NCBI RefSeq assembly: GCF_030272615.1
Contig: NC_081405.1
Span: 315,830,041 to 315,894,040, forward strand
DNA: 64,000 nt
From: Cryptomeria japonica
Taxonomy: Eukaryota; Streptophyta; Pinopsida; Cupressales; Cupressaceae
Reading direction: 5' to 3'
Notes under the pieces: generated by a model
Told to the model about the DNA's origin: nothing
What the model saw: the letters and a program-made list of their open reading frames with translations, nothing else
Database searches by the model: none
Part shown: positions 23,271 to 36,182 of the stretch, piece after piece
Layout: every line of letters begins with the position of its first letter
How positions within the stretch are numbered: the first letter of the stretch is position 1
Made by a program: the position numbers and the translations under genes

Positions 23271-24532
23271 TTTACATGCTTTTCCATATTGCTATTTTTT
23301 AACTAATCTGCTAACTTTTGTATTTTTGGATGATATTTGGCTAACGTTTGTGCAACAAATCGAGCAATAAGAAGACCCCATGCTTTTTAAATATTAACAA
23401 TTGGTTGCAGGACTGCTAAAAAGGGGGTTTCACAAAAACATATTTCTTTTATTGCATTTCAATCTTCGCATTTGTGTCTTATGGGTAATTAGGCATACAT
23501 CAATTCAAGTAAGGAAATGGACATGTTGTGTCTTTTGAGTAATTAGGCACACTTCAATTTGATTAAAGAAAATGAACCCCATGTCTTTCTTGATTGGCAC
23601 ATTTATGCACATGTAGAGTGGTCCTATTGCTAACACATACTATCCTCTCCCTTGGCTCTCGTGGTCCTAGGGGAAAGAGAAAAGTGTTAGCGACACTCAT
23701 TTCTCATTTTAGTAGCAAATCATAGCTTGGGGGCCTCATCACCTTAAGGGAGTGTTCCAAAACAAGGGCATGTTGGGGATAGCATGTCTCCCAGCATGAC
23801 CTTGAGCGGTGTTTTTTGAGCTGCTATATAAAAAACTAGGTCAAACGGTTGAAGTGTTGAGTGATTTCGTCATTTGTGGAGGTCTTCTCTGCACCGATAA
23901 GCTCAATTAAAGTCTTAAGTGGCTTGCTTCAAGAATCCATTATTGGATTGAACCCATTGGAAAATTACTACGAACCATTGTTATAGTGGCCCCAATCCTT
24001 CTACTTGTTGACTCAGGCATTGTCATACGTGCATGCCAAAGACACCCCTCATGTACCCCCCGATTTGAGAGAAAATTTCTCAATATCTTTAGGTCTTTAG
24101 AAATTTGAAGCTTAGCATGCCCAAGAAGTGTGAGCTGAGGGTGGATCCAGTGCTACCAACCTTCTATCTATCTAGTTGGATGTGGTATTTTGGACAAAGG
24201 GATTCAATAAGTACTGTCATTTGACTATCCTAGGAAGTACATGACTGTTTTATTGCATTCTATCATTCGCATGTGCTTGATGTGTTTGTGTCACAACGAT
24301 CTTTTGCCAAAATTAGTATTAGTCATCAAACACATCACATTTCACATAGTCCTAGTTATTGTTGTCCTATAAGGGGTTCACTTCCTGGTATAGCGAGAAT
24401 GCCTCTTTCTTGACCTAGATTGACATACTTAGCATAGTTACTGTCATTTGAAATCTCACGGGTTCTCTTTGAAAACTTGCAGGTTTTCTCTTTACTATGG
24501 CGGGTTGGCTGTTAGTCTCGCCTATCTTTTGT
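23271..24532. other. Internal region of non-autonomous element, nothing recognised
   Basis: About 1.26 kb without a convincing frame. It may be the decayed leader or gag region, but I see no zinc knuckle, protease or other domain. Confidence 0.5.
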
Positions 24533-24860
24533 GATCTTGTTCTTAGACGTCATTGTGTTGTCATTATGCTATCCACATTACCTTAGATACTACTTGATTC
24601 TTTAGCTGTTAGTTATCTTCATGATCTTGGTCTTAGATATCATCACACTGGCAAAAATATGTCTGTTTAGCATTCAAGTTTTCTTGATTCTTCAACTGTT
24701 AGGATTTATCTTGGTGATCTTAGTCTTAGATGTCATTACGCTGTCAAAGTGCTATCTGCATCACGTTAGAAATCTCTTAATTTTTCAGTAGTCATTAACT
24801 ATCCTTTCATATTCCAAGTCTTAGATGTTGTTGCACTAGCAAAGTGCTATCCTTGGTTCA
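24533..24860 (+). repeat. ~90-97-bp tandem repeat, 4 copies
   Basis: Units headed GATCTTGGTCTTAGATGTCA start at about 24533, 24623, 24716 and 24811 (the last begins ATTCCAAGTC). They share CACTGGCAAAGTGCTATC and TTGATTCTTCAACTGTTAG segments. Copies are clearly diverged. Confidence 0.8.
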
Positions 24861-25259
24861 TGAGTTCACTCTCGATCGATAACTTTGTCTCTTCGCTTTT
24901 GCATTCCAGTTTGGCTTCTATCTTATGTCGTCATTATTGTCCACTAGGGTCTCAACTTGCATGGTCACTTTTGTCATTTCAGTTGGTAGTCGTCACCTTA
25001 GTTATCATCATCTTGGTTCTTACATCATCACTATCGTCCATTATCACCTCTCATCTCCCAATTTGTGTCATCATTTTCTTCTACCTAGGTCATCAATCCA
25101 AACATCAGCCATCCAAAATCAAACATCAAACCTCATCCTCTTTCTAAATTCCTCAAAATCAGTCCCCATCCTAGTCTAAGATAGTCATTCATCCTATTCT
25201 AAGATTTTGTCTATCATTATTTTTCATCTTTCATCTCTCCAACTCATCAACTAATCATC

Positions 25260-27975
25260 ATGTTGCAATTTTCTTATGATGAGTTTGTTCGTCTTGCATT
25301 TTATTCCACTTAACCCTATGTCGATCATGATGAGGGTATTGTTGATCAACTTGATGACACAAATGTCCAATTCACATCTCAATCCTACTATGATGAGTAT
25401 GGTCATCCCTCATTTTCTTCCACTTCACCCTCTGTCAATGATGAAGAGGGTATGGTTGATCAAACCGATGAGACAGATCTCCAAGTCATGTTGCAATCTT
25501 ATCTCACTTCTCCATCCAATTCTAATCTTCCATCCTATCTCAATCCTTCATCTAATCTGAATCCACCATTATTTTTCATACAAGCTGTGACTAGGGGCAT
25601 GAATTACATAATGCCATTATTATTTGTGCCCCCACCCATCCAATCAGTGCCACAAGTGGTCAATGCTTCACAATATCAATCTCAAGTAACATCACAACCT
25701 GTTGTTTCAAAACCATGATCTAGTTATCTATAGACACCGCCTTCACACATTGTTGTGATAAAAATTCATGGACAAGCATGTAGCAACAGTCTCAATCCTT
25801 CATTCACCTCATCCTATCCCAACCCACCATCCACTTCATCCTATCTCAATCCACCACCTTCCATTCCATCGTACACCAAAAGATCTTCATCTGTACCATC
25901 CTACCTTAATCCACCATCCACTACATCTTATCTCAATCCACCATCTTCCCTTCCAACTCCCACATCTATCATTACTCTCCCACTTCCTAACACCATAAAA
26001 AACCTTTCATCCATTAAGATCATCCACCCACAATCCCCATCACCAACTGCTACTATCATTCACACTCAATCTAAGGAACCTCTCATCCTTCCATCCGGGC
26101 AACCTACCCTAGCCGAAGAACCTCCCATCCTTCCATCCACTCCATCTCTCCTAGTTGATGAATCTCTCATCCTTCTATCCACTCCATCTCTCCCAGTTTA
26201 TGAATTTCCCATCCTTCCATCGACTCCAGATACCCCAATTGAAGAACCTCTAGTCCTTCCATCCACTCCATCTCCCCCATCTGAATAATCTCCCATCCTT
26301 TCATCCACTTCATCTACCCTAGTTGATGAACCACTCATCCTTTCATCCACCTCATCTACCCTAGTTGCAGAACTCCCCATCCTTCCATCCACTCCATCTA
26401 CCCTAGTTGAGGAATTCCCCATCCTCCCATCCACTTCATTTATCCCAGTTGAAAAACTTCTTATCCTTCCATCTACCCCATCTCCCCTAGTTGAGGAACT
26501 CCCCATCCTTACATCCAGTCAATCTATCCCAATTGAAGAATATCCCATCCTTCCATCTACTCCATCTATCCCGGTTGAGGAACCTCTCATCCTTCCATCC
26601 AATTCATCTACCCAAGTAATTGAATCTTCCATCATACCATCTATTCCCTCTAAAGAGTCCACCCACTCACCTCTCGTCACACCATCCACACCTATCCCAT
26701 CATTCCAAGATCTTGCTCCAGAGCATGTTGAAAAAATTATTGATCCAAATCAAGATCCTACCATTCCATCTACGCCAAGTCAAGATCCCTTATCATTCCC
26801 TCTTCCAAGTCAAGATCCTACCATTCCCTCTCCTTCATCTCCAGATCCCCTACCATCCCCTCTTCCAAGTCAAGATCCTCTCATCCCATATACTCCACCT
26901 CTTCATCCTCCATCTCCTCCTATCCAAATCATCCCACCACCTTCACTCTATCCCCTTGGTACACTTACATTCATCCATGGCAGTTCACTTGCAGCAGAAG
27001 AACATCTATTATACACCACCCATTCTCCTCCATCTGATAAAGAACTCACATCTTGTTACCCAGAGAGCAAGTACCCTACTTTAGAAAAAAATGCTAAAAA
27101 AAATGAACTATAAAGGTAAAGGCTTAGGCCTACATGAGCAAGGTACTTTGGAGCCCATCCATGTCAAAGTACATCGAGGATCTTATGGTCTTGGTTACAT
27201 ATCCCAAGGCACTTCAAATAAAAATGTTGGTACAACTAATGCAAAATCCAAGTATGCTTCCAAACACACCATTGCATTTCCCCAACGTTCCTCCAAATAA
27301 TTTATCACCATTCCCCCTCCTCCATTGTATAACACTAAAACAACCATCCTTCTTCCTGCTTCATCCTCAAAATCCATTTTGGGTTCCTATATCCCAAAAT
27401 CTACCTTCATATATCCCCCACATGTTAAATCCATTTTGGGCCCTTATATCCCAAAATCCCATCCTCCATCTTTTCCGACTCATCCCTCCATACACAAATC
27501 CACTATCTCCATCACCCACCATAAACATCCTATTCCTTTCATTCCTAGTCAAGATCAACAAAGTCACATGTCCTCACATTCCATCCAACATTCTACCTCC
27601 ATCACTTCACCCATATTCCATCTATCTCCTACACCTTCGCACACTCCTTCCCTTGCTACTCGCAACAATCTAGATGCCAAATTACAAATTTCTAAAGCTA
27701 AAAATTCGCAACAGTATAAAAATGACCATGTCCACTAAAAAATGCATGTTCCAATAGTGCAAAAGTTGATACAAAAATGCAATGAATCCCATAGGCCACA
27801 AAGGCCCACTAAAGAAAAAGCAAAAACAATGTGGATCCCAAAGCAAAAAGAAGAAGTGCATCCAAAAGAAAAATCTCTAATGGCATCCAAAGTTTCTATT
27901 CCACCAGCTAAACATTCTCCCCCTCCATCTCCTAAATCTATTTTAGATCCCTATGTCCCAAGCTACCTATCATAA
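25260..27975 (+). pseudogene. Decayed proline-rich ORF with G-patch motif
   Basis: Frame 0 from ATG 25260, with stops TAA 25311, TGA 25716, TAG 25731 and TAA 26286; a frameshift near 27085 moves it to frame 1, which ends at 27975 (further stop 27298). The N-terminus contains a duplicated YDE...DEG-VDQ-D segment. The middle has about 14 repeats of the type ILPSTPSxxVEEP, about 15 residues each. At 27106-27189 the sequence KGKGLGLHEQG, then EPIHVKV and GLGY, fits a G-patch, an RNA-binding motif also found beside protease in some retroviruses and plant gypsy elements. The C-terminus has SILGPYIPKS repeats and RPQRPTKEKAKTMWIPK. This C-terminus matches the ORF at 7652-10243. Confidence 0.75.
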
Positions 27976-28376
27976 TGGCTCCATCATATTCACATGCTAC
28001 ATCCATCTATCCTTCGCTCATCCCACATCCTTCACAACATGTGCCAATGTTGGTCCTGACAACATCCCCCCATCACACTCACTTTCCCTCCTTCAATACA
28101 AACACTTGCCACTACCATATCCCTCACATGCCCCACCAAAACCATCTAATCCAAGCCTTTACATAATCCACTCCTTCCCAATTAAGTTTTACCAACATCT
28201 AGTGATCACTCCAAATAGGCTTCTAATACCTTGATATGTAACTTGATGCTTGAATCCTCCATTTATCTATCATCCAAATCAACTTATCCTCATCTAGCTC
28301 CATCCATTGATTTCCTCCGAAAAATCAAAAAATTCAAAAAAAAAGAAAGAGAAAAAGAGAAGAGAAAAAATTAGTC

Positions 28377-28446
28377 CAGTGGTGAAAACTTGTCAAACAG
28401 GTGTCTTGGACAAGTACCGTGATGAAAACCTAGCAAACATGCATCA
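28377..28446 (+). other. Paired hairpins, second copy
   Basis: GTGGTGAAAACTTGTCAAAC and, 40 bp later, GTGATGAAAACCTAGCAAAC align with the pair at 10493-10555. The first stem changes CCTG/CAGG to ACTTG/CAGGT and still pairs (with a G-T wobble); the second has lost pairing. An A/G-rich tract (28320-28370) precedes it, as in the other copy. Confidence 0.7.
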
Positions 28447-28449
28447 TGC

Positions 28450-28815
28450 ACAATTTACCCTCATCCTTTTTCTCTTTGCACTTAAGGGCAAGATCTTCTG
28501 CCCATCTAGCCATTTCCTTCTCCATTCCCTCTGCCTACCATATCTATCATATCCCATCCATTTCACTTCCTCCATCCTCCTTGGATCTTGAAAAGAAAAA
28601 AAAAACCAAAAAAAAACTAAAGGCCACTATCCATCATGTGTCATGTGTAATTTCCCCCCATCCTTTTTCTCTCTGCATGGGGGGTAAGCTCTTCTGCCCA
28701 TCTAACCATTTTCTCCTCCTCTGTCTACCTACGATATCCATCATATCGAATCCATTTCACTTTCTCCATCCTCTCCTGGATCTTGATAAAGTAAAAGGCC
28801 ACCATGTAAACATGA
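28450..28815 (+). repeat. ~198-bp direct duplication
   Basis: CATCCTTTTTCTCT...CTTCTGCCCATCTA...CATTTCACTT...TGGATCTTGA at 28462 recurs at 28660 with matching order and flanking ATCATGCACAATTT versus GTCATGTGTAATTT. Sequence downstream to about 29460 stays pyrimidine-rich (CATCC/TATCC) with no credible gene. Confidence 0.7.
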
Positions 28816-29559
28816 TTTGGAAACCTCTTGACCTCCATTTCCCCATCTCACTTTTCCTCCATTCACCAGTCTATCCACCCATCCTTCCTCTATTCCATGT
28901 AATCCTTCGACATATCTTCGTAGTCCTTATCCACCCATCTCCCTATCTTCCATCCACTTCCCTCATCTCATCCTAGCCCTTATCCACTCATCACCCTATC
29001 TTCCATTCATTTCCTTCGAGATTCCTATCCTCTTATCAATTATATTATCATATCCATCCATCCTACCCATTCTTTCTCCTTATTCCCCCATCTCTTCATC
29101 TATCACTTGATCCATCCACTAATTCCTTATCTCCCTGCCCCTCCATCTCTTCATCCATCACTTGGTCCTCCACCAATCCTTATCTCCTAGTTCCTCTATC
29201 CGTTTATCCATAACTTGGTTCATCCCCGAATCTTTTTCATCTTATCCTCAATTCCTTCATCCCTCATCCATTTATCTCCCAACCACATCCACAATACTTC
29301 CATTTCCAAAATCCTTTTCATCCTATTCTCTATCCTTTTATCCCCCCACTCATATTATTCCATCACTTCTTTCATCTCTTCTCCTTGGTATCTTGCCCTA
29401 GGCTTCCCCCCACACAATCCAGTGTCCTTTGTCCCTTCTTCCTTTTTTTTTTGGTTCCTCCCCCCTATTCATTGGGTGGGATCGCCCTTGGCCCCAATGG
29501 GAAAGTGAACCTGCCCCCTTGCTTGGTTAGGATCACTTTCCTGCGCCTCCCTTTTCTGT

Positions 29560-29826
29560 GGTGGGAATTCTCTCCCGCCGGGGTGGGACCGCTATCCTGC
29601 CATGGTGGGATAGCGATCCCACCGCCCTCTGGTGGTGGGACCGCTTTCCCACCACCCTTCTGGTGTGAGATTGCAATCCCGCTGCCCTTTCTGGAGGTGG
29701 GACTGTGATCCCACCATGACAGGAATGCTATCCCGCCAAGACATGACCCCAATCCCTCCACAATGGGAATGCTATCTCACCAAGGCGAGACCCCAATCTC
29801 TCCACGATGGGATAGCGATCCCGCCC
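29560..29826. repeat. GC-rich palindrome array (GGTGGGAT..ATCCCACC)
   Basis: Perfect inverted repeats GGTGGGAT-AGCG-ATCCCACC (29604-29623), GGTGGGA-6-TCCCACC (29634-29653) and GGTGGGA-6-TCCCACC (29696-29715), plus at least five degenerate copies to 29825. The GC content stands out sharply from the surrounding sequence. Frames through it on both strands are repeat translations. Confidence 0.85.
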
Positions 29827-31044
29827 TCCCCCCCCCAAAATTCTCAATTTTTTCAATCAGCAAAACCACTAAGTTAGTTTTGAAATCCATCTCCTCCACA
29901 CACTCCATCCATTGTGTTCGACTCTTATCCATATCCCTTGCTGTGAGACTCAATCCAATCAATCCTATCAATCAATCAATCATCAATCTCTCATGGCTTT
30001 TTCACTTGATCAGGGCCACATCATGCCTATCCCTGGGTCTTCTTCCATCATCCATATCTCTTGTAAATATTGTATATAGGTGTCATTGTACATAGGCATC
30101 TATCAGTCTTGTCCTTTGAGATCATATCCTATCAGTTGGTTCTTCAACAATCCTCTTTGCGCATCTTTTTCATTGTGATCATATTAGATACCTTTTGTCA
30201 TCCCATCATCAATCTTTTATCCCGGTGTTGTTATGAGATGTATCCTTCTCACCAAAACCCATCATCTGTCTATGCAGGATGTATCCTTCCTCAAGTCAGA
30301 GATCATCAAATCCTGATCCAATCAATCATCCTTTTGGCAAAAGATATTTGAGGCCCTTGTGTTGGTTTTTATTCTTTTTTATCTTTGTTTATCTTTTTAA
30401 GCTCCCGAGGGCTCTGTTTTCTCTTGGTCGCCATGATCTTTTATATCACGATGCACTAGGAATAACAAGGCTCGGGATGTGATCTTGTTTCTGTTTGTTT
30501 CTGCTTGGCGTGTCTGTTTGGTATGTCCGTTTGTTGTTCCCTTATGAGGTCTCAGTTATCCCATGTTACATTGGGGCATATATTTTGCTTGGGTTTCTTC
30601 TCTCATTGTTGCAGGGTCTCTGTAACTCTGTGTGGTGCTAGATTAGCATGTGTGTCTATTTATATGTCTCAGTCCATGCATTGGCTATGAAATTGCACCC
30701 TGGTTCCTTATACCCTGGTGACTTACACACAATGCTAAATCAAAATAAGTTCTCACTACATGGCGTCCTATTTTACGGGTGCTCGCACTCCATGATCATC
30801 TCATCCATATCATCCATTTGCATTTGCATTTCTCTCCTCTTCCCATTCTACTTCTTTCCTTCTATCCTATTCATTGGGGCAATGTTTCTTTCAAGACGTC
30901 GCTCGGTTCCTTTTTCCTCGTGCACCCTCTCAAGGGAGCATCCCTAACCATTCCTTCGTCCGCTTGGGGTATTTTCTCGCTCCCCTTTTTTCTTCTCTTG
31001 CAAGTGTCTTATTGTCATTGCACCAACGGTATTCTAGTGTCACC
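29827..31044 (+). other. 3' untranslated region of non-autonomous element
   Basis: About 1.2 kb with no domain-bearing frame on either strand; it ends in the polypurine tract. Confidence 0.55.
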
Positions 31045-31060
31045 GCGAAGAGGGGGAAAA
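31045..31060 (+). other. Polypurine tract
   Basis: GCGAAGAGGGGGAAAA lies directly against the 3' LTR and resembles the tract at 12481-12495. Confidence 0.85.
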
Positions 31061-32117
31061 TATAGATACCTAAATTTGGCTAATTAATTTAATCAAATTT
31101 AAATCCTAACCTTCTAGTTATTTAATCTAGTTAATTAATTTCCCCATCCCTTTCTTCTAATTAATTAATTCTCCCAATCCTATTCTTCTAATTAATTAAT
31201 TCCCCAACCCGTTTCTTCCTAATTAATTAATCTAATTAATTAATTATCCTTGTTGTCCATCCCTTTTGATTAATTAATTAAATTAATTAAATATCCCCTT
31301 TCCAAGCACATGGATTAATTAATTTGGTTCAAATTCCTATTTGAGCACATGACTCCTAACTTTTCTCCCTAACTTCCTTCCAATCCTATCCTAACCAACC
31401 TTATCCTTCCAACCCGATTCTCTAGCTTAGTCATCCCTCCAAATAACCTTATCATTTCCCTTCTAATCTCCTCCCCTCTCACACATGTGTGCACATTCTA
31501 ACTAATTTTCCTATTTATTAGGAAGATATTCCTTTGTTTGGGTGGTTATTCCCCAAATAGACATGTGTGCTTGGGGACACATGTCATTCCTTCCCAAGAC
31601 ATGTGTCCCTCCTTTGGGACACTCGTCTTCTCCTTTTGAGCCACTTGTCCTCTTTGAGGACATGTGTGGATCTTCTTCCACTTGGCTCTCTTTGGCATGC
31701 CACTTGTCTTATTTGAGGACAAGTGTTGTATTTTGAGATCCCCTCTCCTTCCTCTCATCTCCTACTTAATCCCTCCATTTTTAGACCAAATCCTCTATGA
31801 TCTATCTTCATTCCATGCACTGTTACTCTACAAAATTCACCACTTAACCCATCTATTATCATTTTCATCCATCAATGCATTTATCATTTCATCAACATCA
31901 TGGAGAAATATCAAGCATCCAAAGCTACATCATGATAATACATCCAATCACAGAATAATCAAATTAAAGTGGGAATTTTGATTTACATTGTTTATCATTT
32001 TGGTCTCTGTTTTAGTTTTACCATTCTAATCTTGTGGTGTATGATGTATTGTATTTGATTGATTAATTAACTTTCTTTTTAGTCCTTAGTATTCACACAC
32101 ACATTTTTCATCGCACA
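31061..32117 (+). repeat. 3' LTR of the non-autonomous element (1,057 bp)
   Basis: Matches the 5' LTR along its length with point changes and a reduced number of TTAATTAA units. It starts TATAGATACC where the partner has TGTAGACACC (one G-to-A, one C-to-T) and ends TTCATCGCACA, followed by the ATGAT duplication. Confidence 0.92.
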
Positions 32118-32122
32118 ATGAT

Positions 32123-33706
32123 TAATCCATAACACCTTAACACTATCCATGACTCCGATTCCTTTCTTTATAAATAATCAATATCTAAGATAAAAAAAGA
32201 ATTCAAAAAGGAATATAACGTCACTATGACTATTGAAAGAATCATGACTATAATCTATTACATGATTTCCATCACATATGAGTACGATATCCTTCTACCA
32301 CATAATACATAGTTACAATGTATAAATACTACTGCCTTATGAGTTCTACTAATGAAGTGCCACATTAACCATAATACATCAACTTGCTCCAAGAATCCAT
32401 CCATAGATGAAGAGACGATGAATCCACATCCACGCACAATAGCATCCAATGAAGAACATCCCAATGGAAGAAGGCATCAAACCACCCAACCATGTGGAAC
32501 AATAAGGAACCACACCCATGTGCTAAGAGATGACACAAGATCCCACACACACTCTAGATCTAAGATGACAACTTAACAACCAAAGGATAAAAACTCCACA
32601 CATCACATGGCTAAATCAATCTCAATATAAAACATAAGACCTCTACAAGCATCACAACAAATCAAGGCTAAGGTATTAGGACCTACATGTAGGGAAGGAG
32701 TGTCAACGCATGCTATCACTATTAAACAATAGTGGGAACCTGGGAGCCTATCCCGACATCTGTGATACTCATACGAAGCCATCTCAACCTTGAGGAAGTA
32801 AGGGATATTATCTTACCTGGATTACCAAGACCTTCTCAATCCTATCTTAGATCTACATTATCATTCATGGGCAAGGTATTGGGGCTACAATGTCCATTTA
32901 TTATCTTATTAAGGTGAATTACTACTACCCAACCCACCTAGAATAAATTAATCAAGTTATCTCTTTGATTATAGGTAAACTTTCAATGAGATATTCTGGT
33001 GGTCTAGACCTCATGTAACTTGGTTGTCTACTCCTCATCACCCCAATCACTCCCTTGGAATCCTACTCCCCCTAACATGCACCTAGCCTTAGGGTGACAT
33101 CATAACATAACATAATCAAGGGCTCTCAAACACATAACCTAGTTAAGGTTCCCAATCAAATAATAAATGATGAGTATATAAATGGCAGCCTCACAAGCAA
33201 TTATGGAATCAAATTCATGGTATCAAGAATATATCGATCATGATCTTTGATAAATAACAACAAGGCACAACCTCTTTCTTAAAAAAACACACACATAAAT
33301 AAACCATTCCAATGAGATAATCGGTCCTAGAACAACTTAGGAGCTCTGAAATCAACAAACAACAGCCTTTGGAAACATACAAATTAGGAAAAGTAATTCA
33401 AAAAACCCAAAATAACCCAAACTCAGAAGACAGAATAAAATAACGCATTTAAAAATCAGAACAATGTTTTTATAAAATTGAGTAGTGCATACATCTAGTA
33501 TGTTAGCGCTTATAAGAACCTCTACAACACATAAATTGAGTAGAACAACACATATAAATCACTGTTTAGTGCCTTTACTCCATGGACTAACGCTTTTGCA
33601 TAATCTACCAGCACAAATGATAAATAGAATAGCACTTATGAGCAAAACAGTAACACATTTAAACAAGGATTCAAAACATGGAGATAAGAAGGTTGGGTGA
33701 AAAGTT
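32123..33706. other. Intergenic flank, nothing recognised
   Basis: Right-hand continuation of the 17941-20688 flank after the ATGAT duplication. Short frames lack domain content. It ends at the TG of the giant gypsy LTR at 33707, and AAGTT (33702-33706) may be that element's target duplication, whose partner is beyond the window. Confidence 0.55.
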
Positions 33707-34593
33707 TGTAAACTGATGAAGGTTCACAAAATGTGTGTTTCATGATAGCACACATGATGATATCTCTCAGAAGGAAATATATAACCCCTCCTAATTATAA
33801 CAGAAGGCTCCCCCTTTCTCTTGCAATTGCTTTCTATTTTTCCTACCTACTAACTTTACAATAATCCAAGGTACAATAACAACTTAGTCCTCTTCTTTCA
33901 GAACCAGTTATATCTAATTCTCTTTTCAGATTAGATTCCTTCTCTAAATGACTTAAAACTTGCAGAAATATTAACTAATTTACTTAGGAAGTAAAGTGTC
34001 CATGAAAGATCAAACTATTTCATTACTTCCTTTTTTTTTCTGAAAATGACTTAGGGACGAGTGTTAGCACACTTAGGAACACAAATATTCCTTCAATGTA
34101 CCAAAATTCTTATCAACCACTGTTACCCAAATATATTGTAAGCTCAAAGACTCACGAAATATCGAAAGATATTCTACTTTAACCAGATAGTTCATATAGC
34201 ACAAAGACTCTACTTTCTATCTTCTAAATATAATTTTTAGAGATAATTAGTAAAATCTCAAAGACTTAAAACAATTATACCCTTAATCAATTTCCAATTC
34301 TTGAAACTTCAAAGTAACTCAAATATTACTTGTAAAGACTCAAAATACTTTTCAATTTTTAACACTAAGACTCTATCCGATTTTAATCATTTAAGAACAT
34401 ATGACACCAATGACATAAGCACATTCATATCATATAAAAGAGTGAACTCAAAACAAAGTTTGAATGCCAAGCTTATCTGTTTCTTGATTAAATTGCAAAT
34501 TTACAAAATGAACACCATCTCAATTTGCTTTTCAATTTGGCAGAGTTTTGTTAAATAAACAAAGATGGAAAAAGATCCTTATTACAATAATAA

Positions 34594-34614
34594 CCCTCAT
34601 ATATAGTAGAGGGG
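34594..34614 (-). promoter_or_regulatory. TATA-like sequence of 3' LTR
   Basis: On the minus strand CCCCTCTACTATATATGAGGG, followed by TTATTATTGTAATAAGGATC. It lies about 170 bp after the LTR ORF's stop. Matching sequence is in the other LTR. Confidence 0.5.
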
Positions 34615-36182
34615 TGAAACATGAAAATAGGAAATTATAACTAATTCTATGACTAAGTCAAAAGAAGAATTCAATTTGACTTAGGACTTGTGCACTCAAC
34701 AGGTGCACATGTGCAATTAAAAATTGACACTTGAGGTGTTAATAGACATAAAAAAATGCCATTGGAAAAACACAAAAATGACTAAGATTCATTCCCTTGA
34801 GCTGAATCAAGCTTCTGGAATTCCTAGATCTCCTATAAAGCATATTTCATTTGAATTCTATTATATCCCAAGGTGTTCTTGGTGATGACTTTGACCCTTG
34901 TGATAGAATCTTCCAATGTACAACACTTATTATGTTTCTTTAGAAGTGAATCAAGAAAATCCACAATCAATTGAAGATCAAGTAATTTATCAATGGAGGA
35001 CGAAAATAGGTCTTCCCTATCAACGCCAACAGTCAATAGTAAGCTAAACTATTTGATGATTTCATCTTCATTGGGAACCTTTTCATTTTATCAAGGAAAG
35101 CACATGGGATTTTAGAGATTTTGGAAACAATCTCTATTTTCTTATCAGCACATTCTTTTTGTGCTTTCCTCATATCCTTAACTAGACGCTCAAGAACATT
35201 CATCCTGTGTTCCAAAGCTTTTCACTTCTCAATGTACATGCACCATGAAGGAATGATACCATTTTGGATGAGGTCATTAGGATCATAATCTTGAAACTTC
35301 AACCAGGCTTCAAAATCCTTTTCTTGTGTTTCAAGTTCATGGGTGAAAATTCCTATGGTATTGTCCACCTCTATCCTTATAGTATCAATATTGTTGACAA
35401 TGGTGCAAGATGAACTCAGGAGTCATGTACCTTGACTTAGAATTCAATCCATGCATTCTCCTTTGGCTCTTCTCCTTGATGCAGCCTACTGAGCTCTTTT
35501 GACAACTTGGTCATCCAAATAAGTCATCACTGGCTCAACAAATTTTGAAGACTTGGTCACTTTGATAAGAATTGAGGTGAGTTGCTCAATTTGTGCCTTA
35601 ACCTAATCTTTCTTGACCTTGTCTTCATCATATTTAAAAACTAAAGCCTCCAAGGTGAACTGAGTATCCTGTGCCATAAAATCATGAGTTTGATTACCTA
35701 GATCAATGCTTTGAATGGTATAAATCTTAATCCTAGACCTGTCCAATGATAGCATCTTGAGGAGGAATTGCAATCTCAACATACTTATTCTTATTCTTAT
35801 CAACCTTTACCCTCAACAAAGTTTTGGCTTTCTTGACCGCCTTTGACTTCATAGGAACACACTGGCTCAAATCAAAATCTTTAGGAGAAACAACTTGTTT
35901 CCTTCTTTTAGGTGCATTCGGCATTAACCAAGGAGGTAAAGACACATCATCATCTTCAATAGCTACCATCTCTTTAGAGGTATTGATAGAATCCTGAACG
36001 GTGGTGGTTACTATAGGATAGGTCATGGTAATAACACGTGGGGGATTCTCAAGGGACAATTCATTGGACCTAGGGATTGCTTCATTCATGAAATTATCAA
36101 AATCATCAATCATGGTTGTAGATACTTTAGTAAATGAGGGAAAATTAGAAAAGGCATTCTCAATATTGTCATGGGGTGTATC

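Larger units (their letters stand above)
20694..32117 (+). mobile_element. Complete non-autonomous LTR retrotransposon, 11.4 kb, TSD ATGAT
   Basis: Two LTRs (20694-21761 and 31061-32117) flank an internal region ending in a polypurine tract. The 5-bp direct repeat ATGAT lies immediately outside both ends (20689-20693 and 32118-32122). The 9.3-kb interior has no RT, RNase H or integrase; its only coding remnant is a proline-rich ORF with a G-patch motif (25260-27975). That makes it a large retrotransposon derivative dependent on another element's enzymes. The rest is repeat arrays and pyrimidine-rich sequence. The 3' LTR start has decayed from TG to TA. Confidence 0.9.

Noticed and set aside
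29385-29761. ORFs on both strands in a GC island that might suggest a gene
   Set aside because: They translate the palindrome array (GGTGGGAT units) and overlap on opposite strands.
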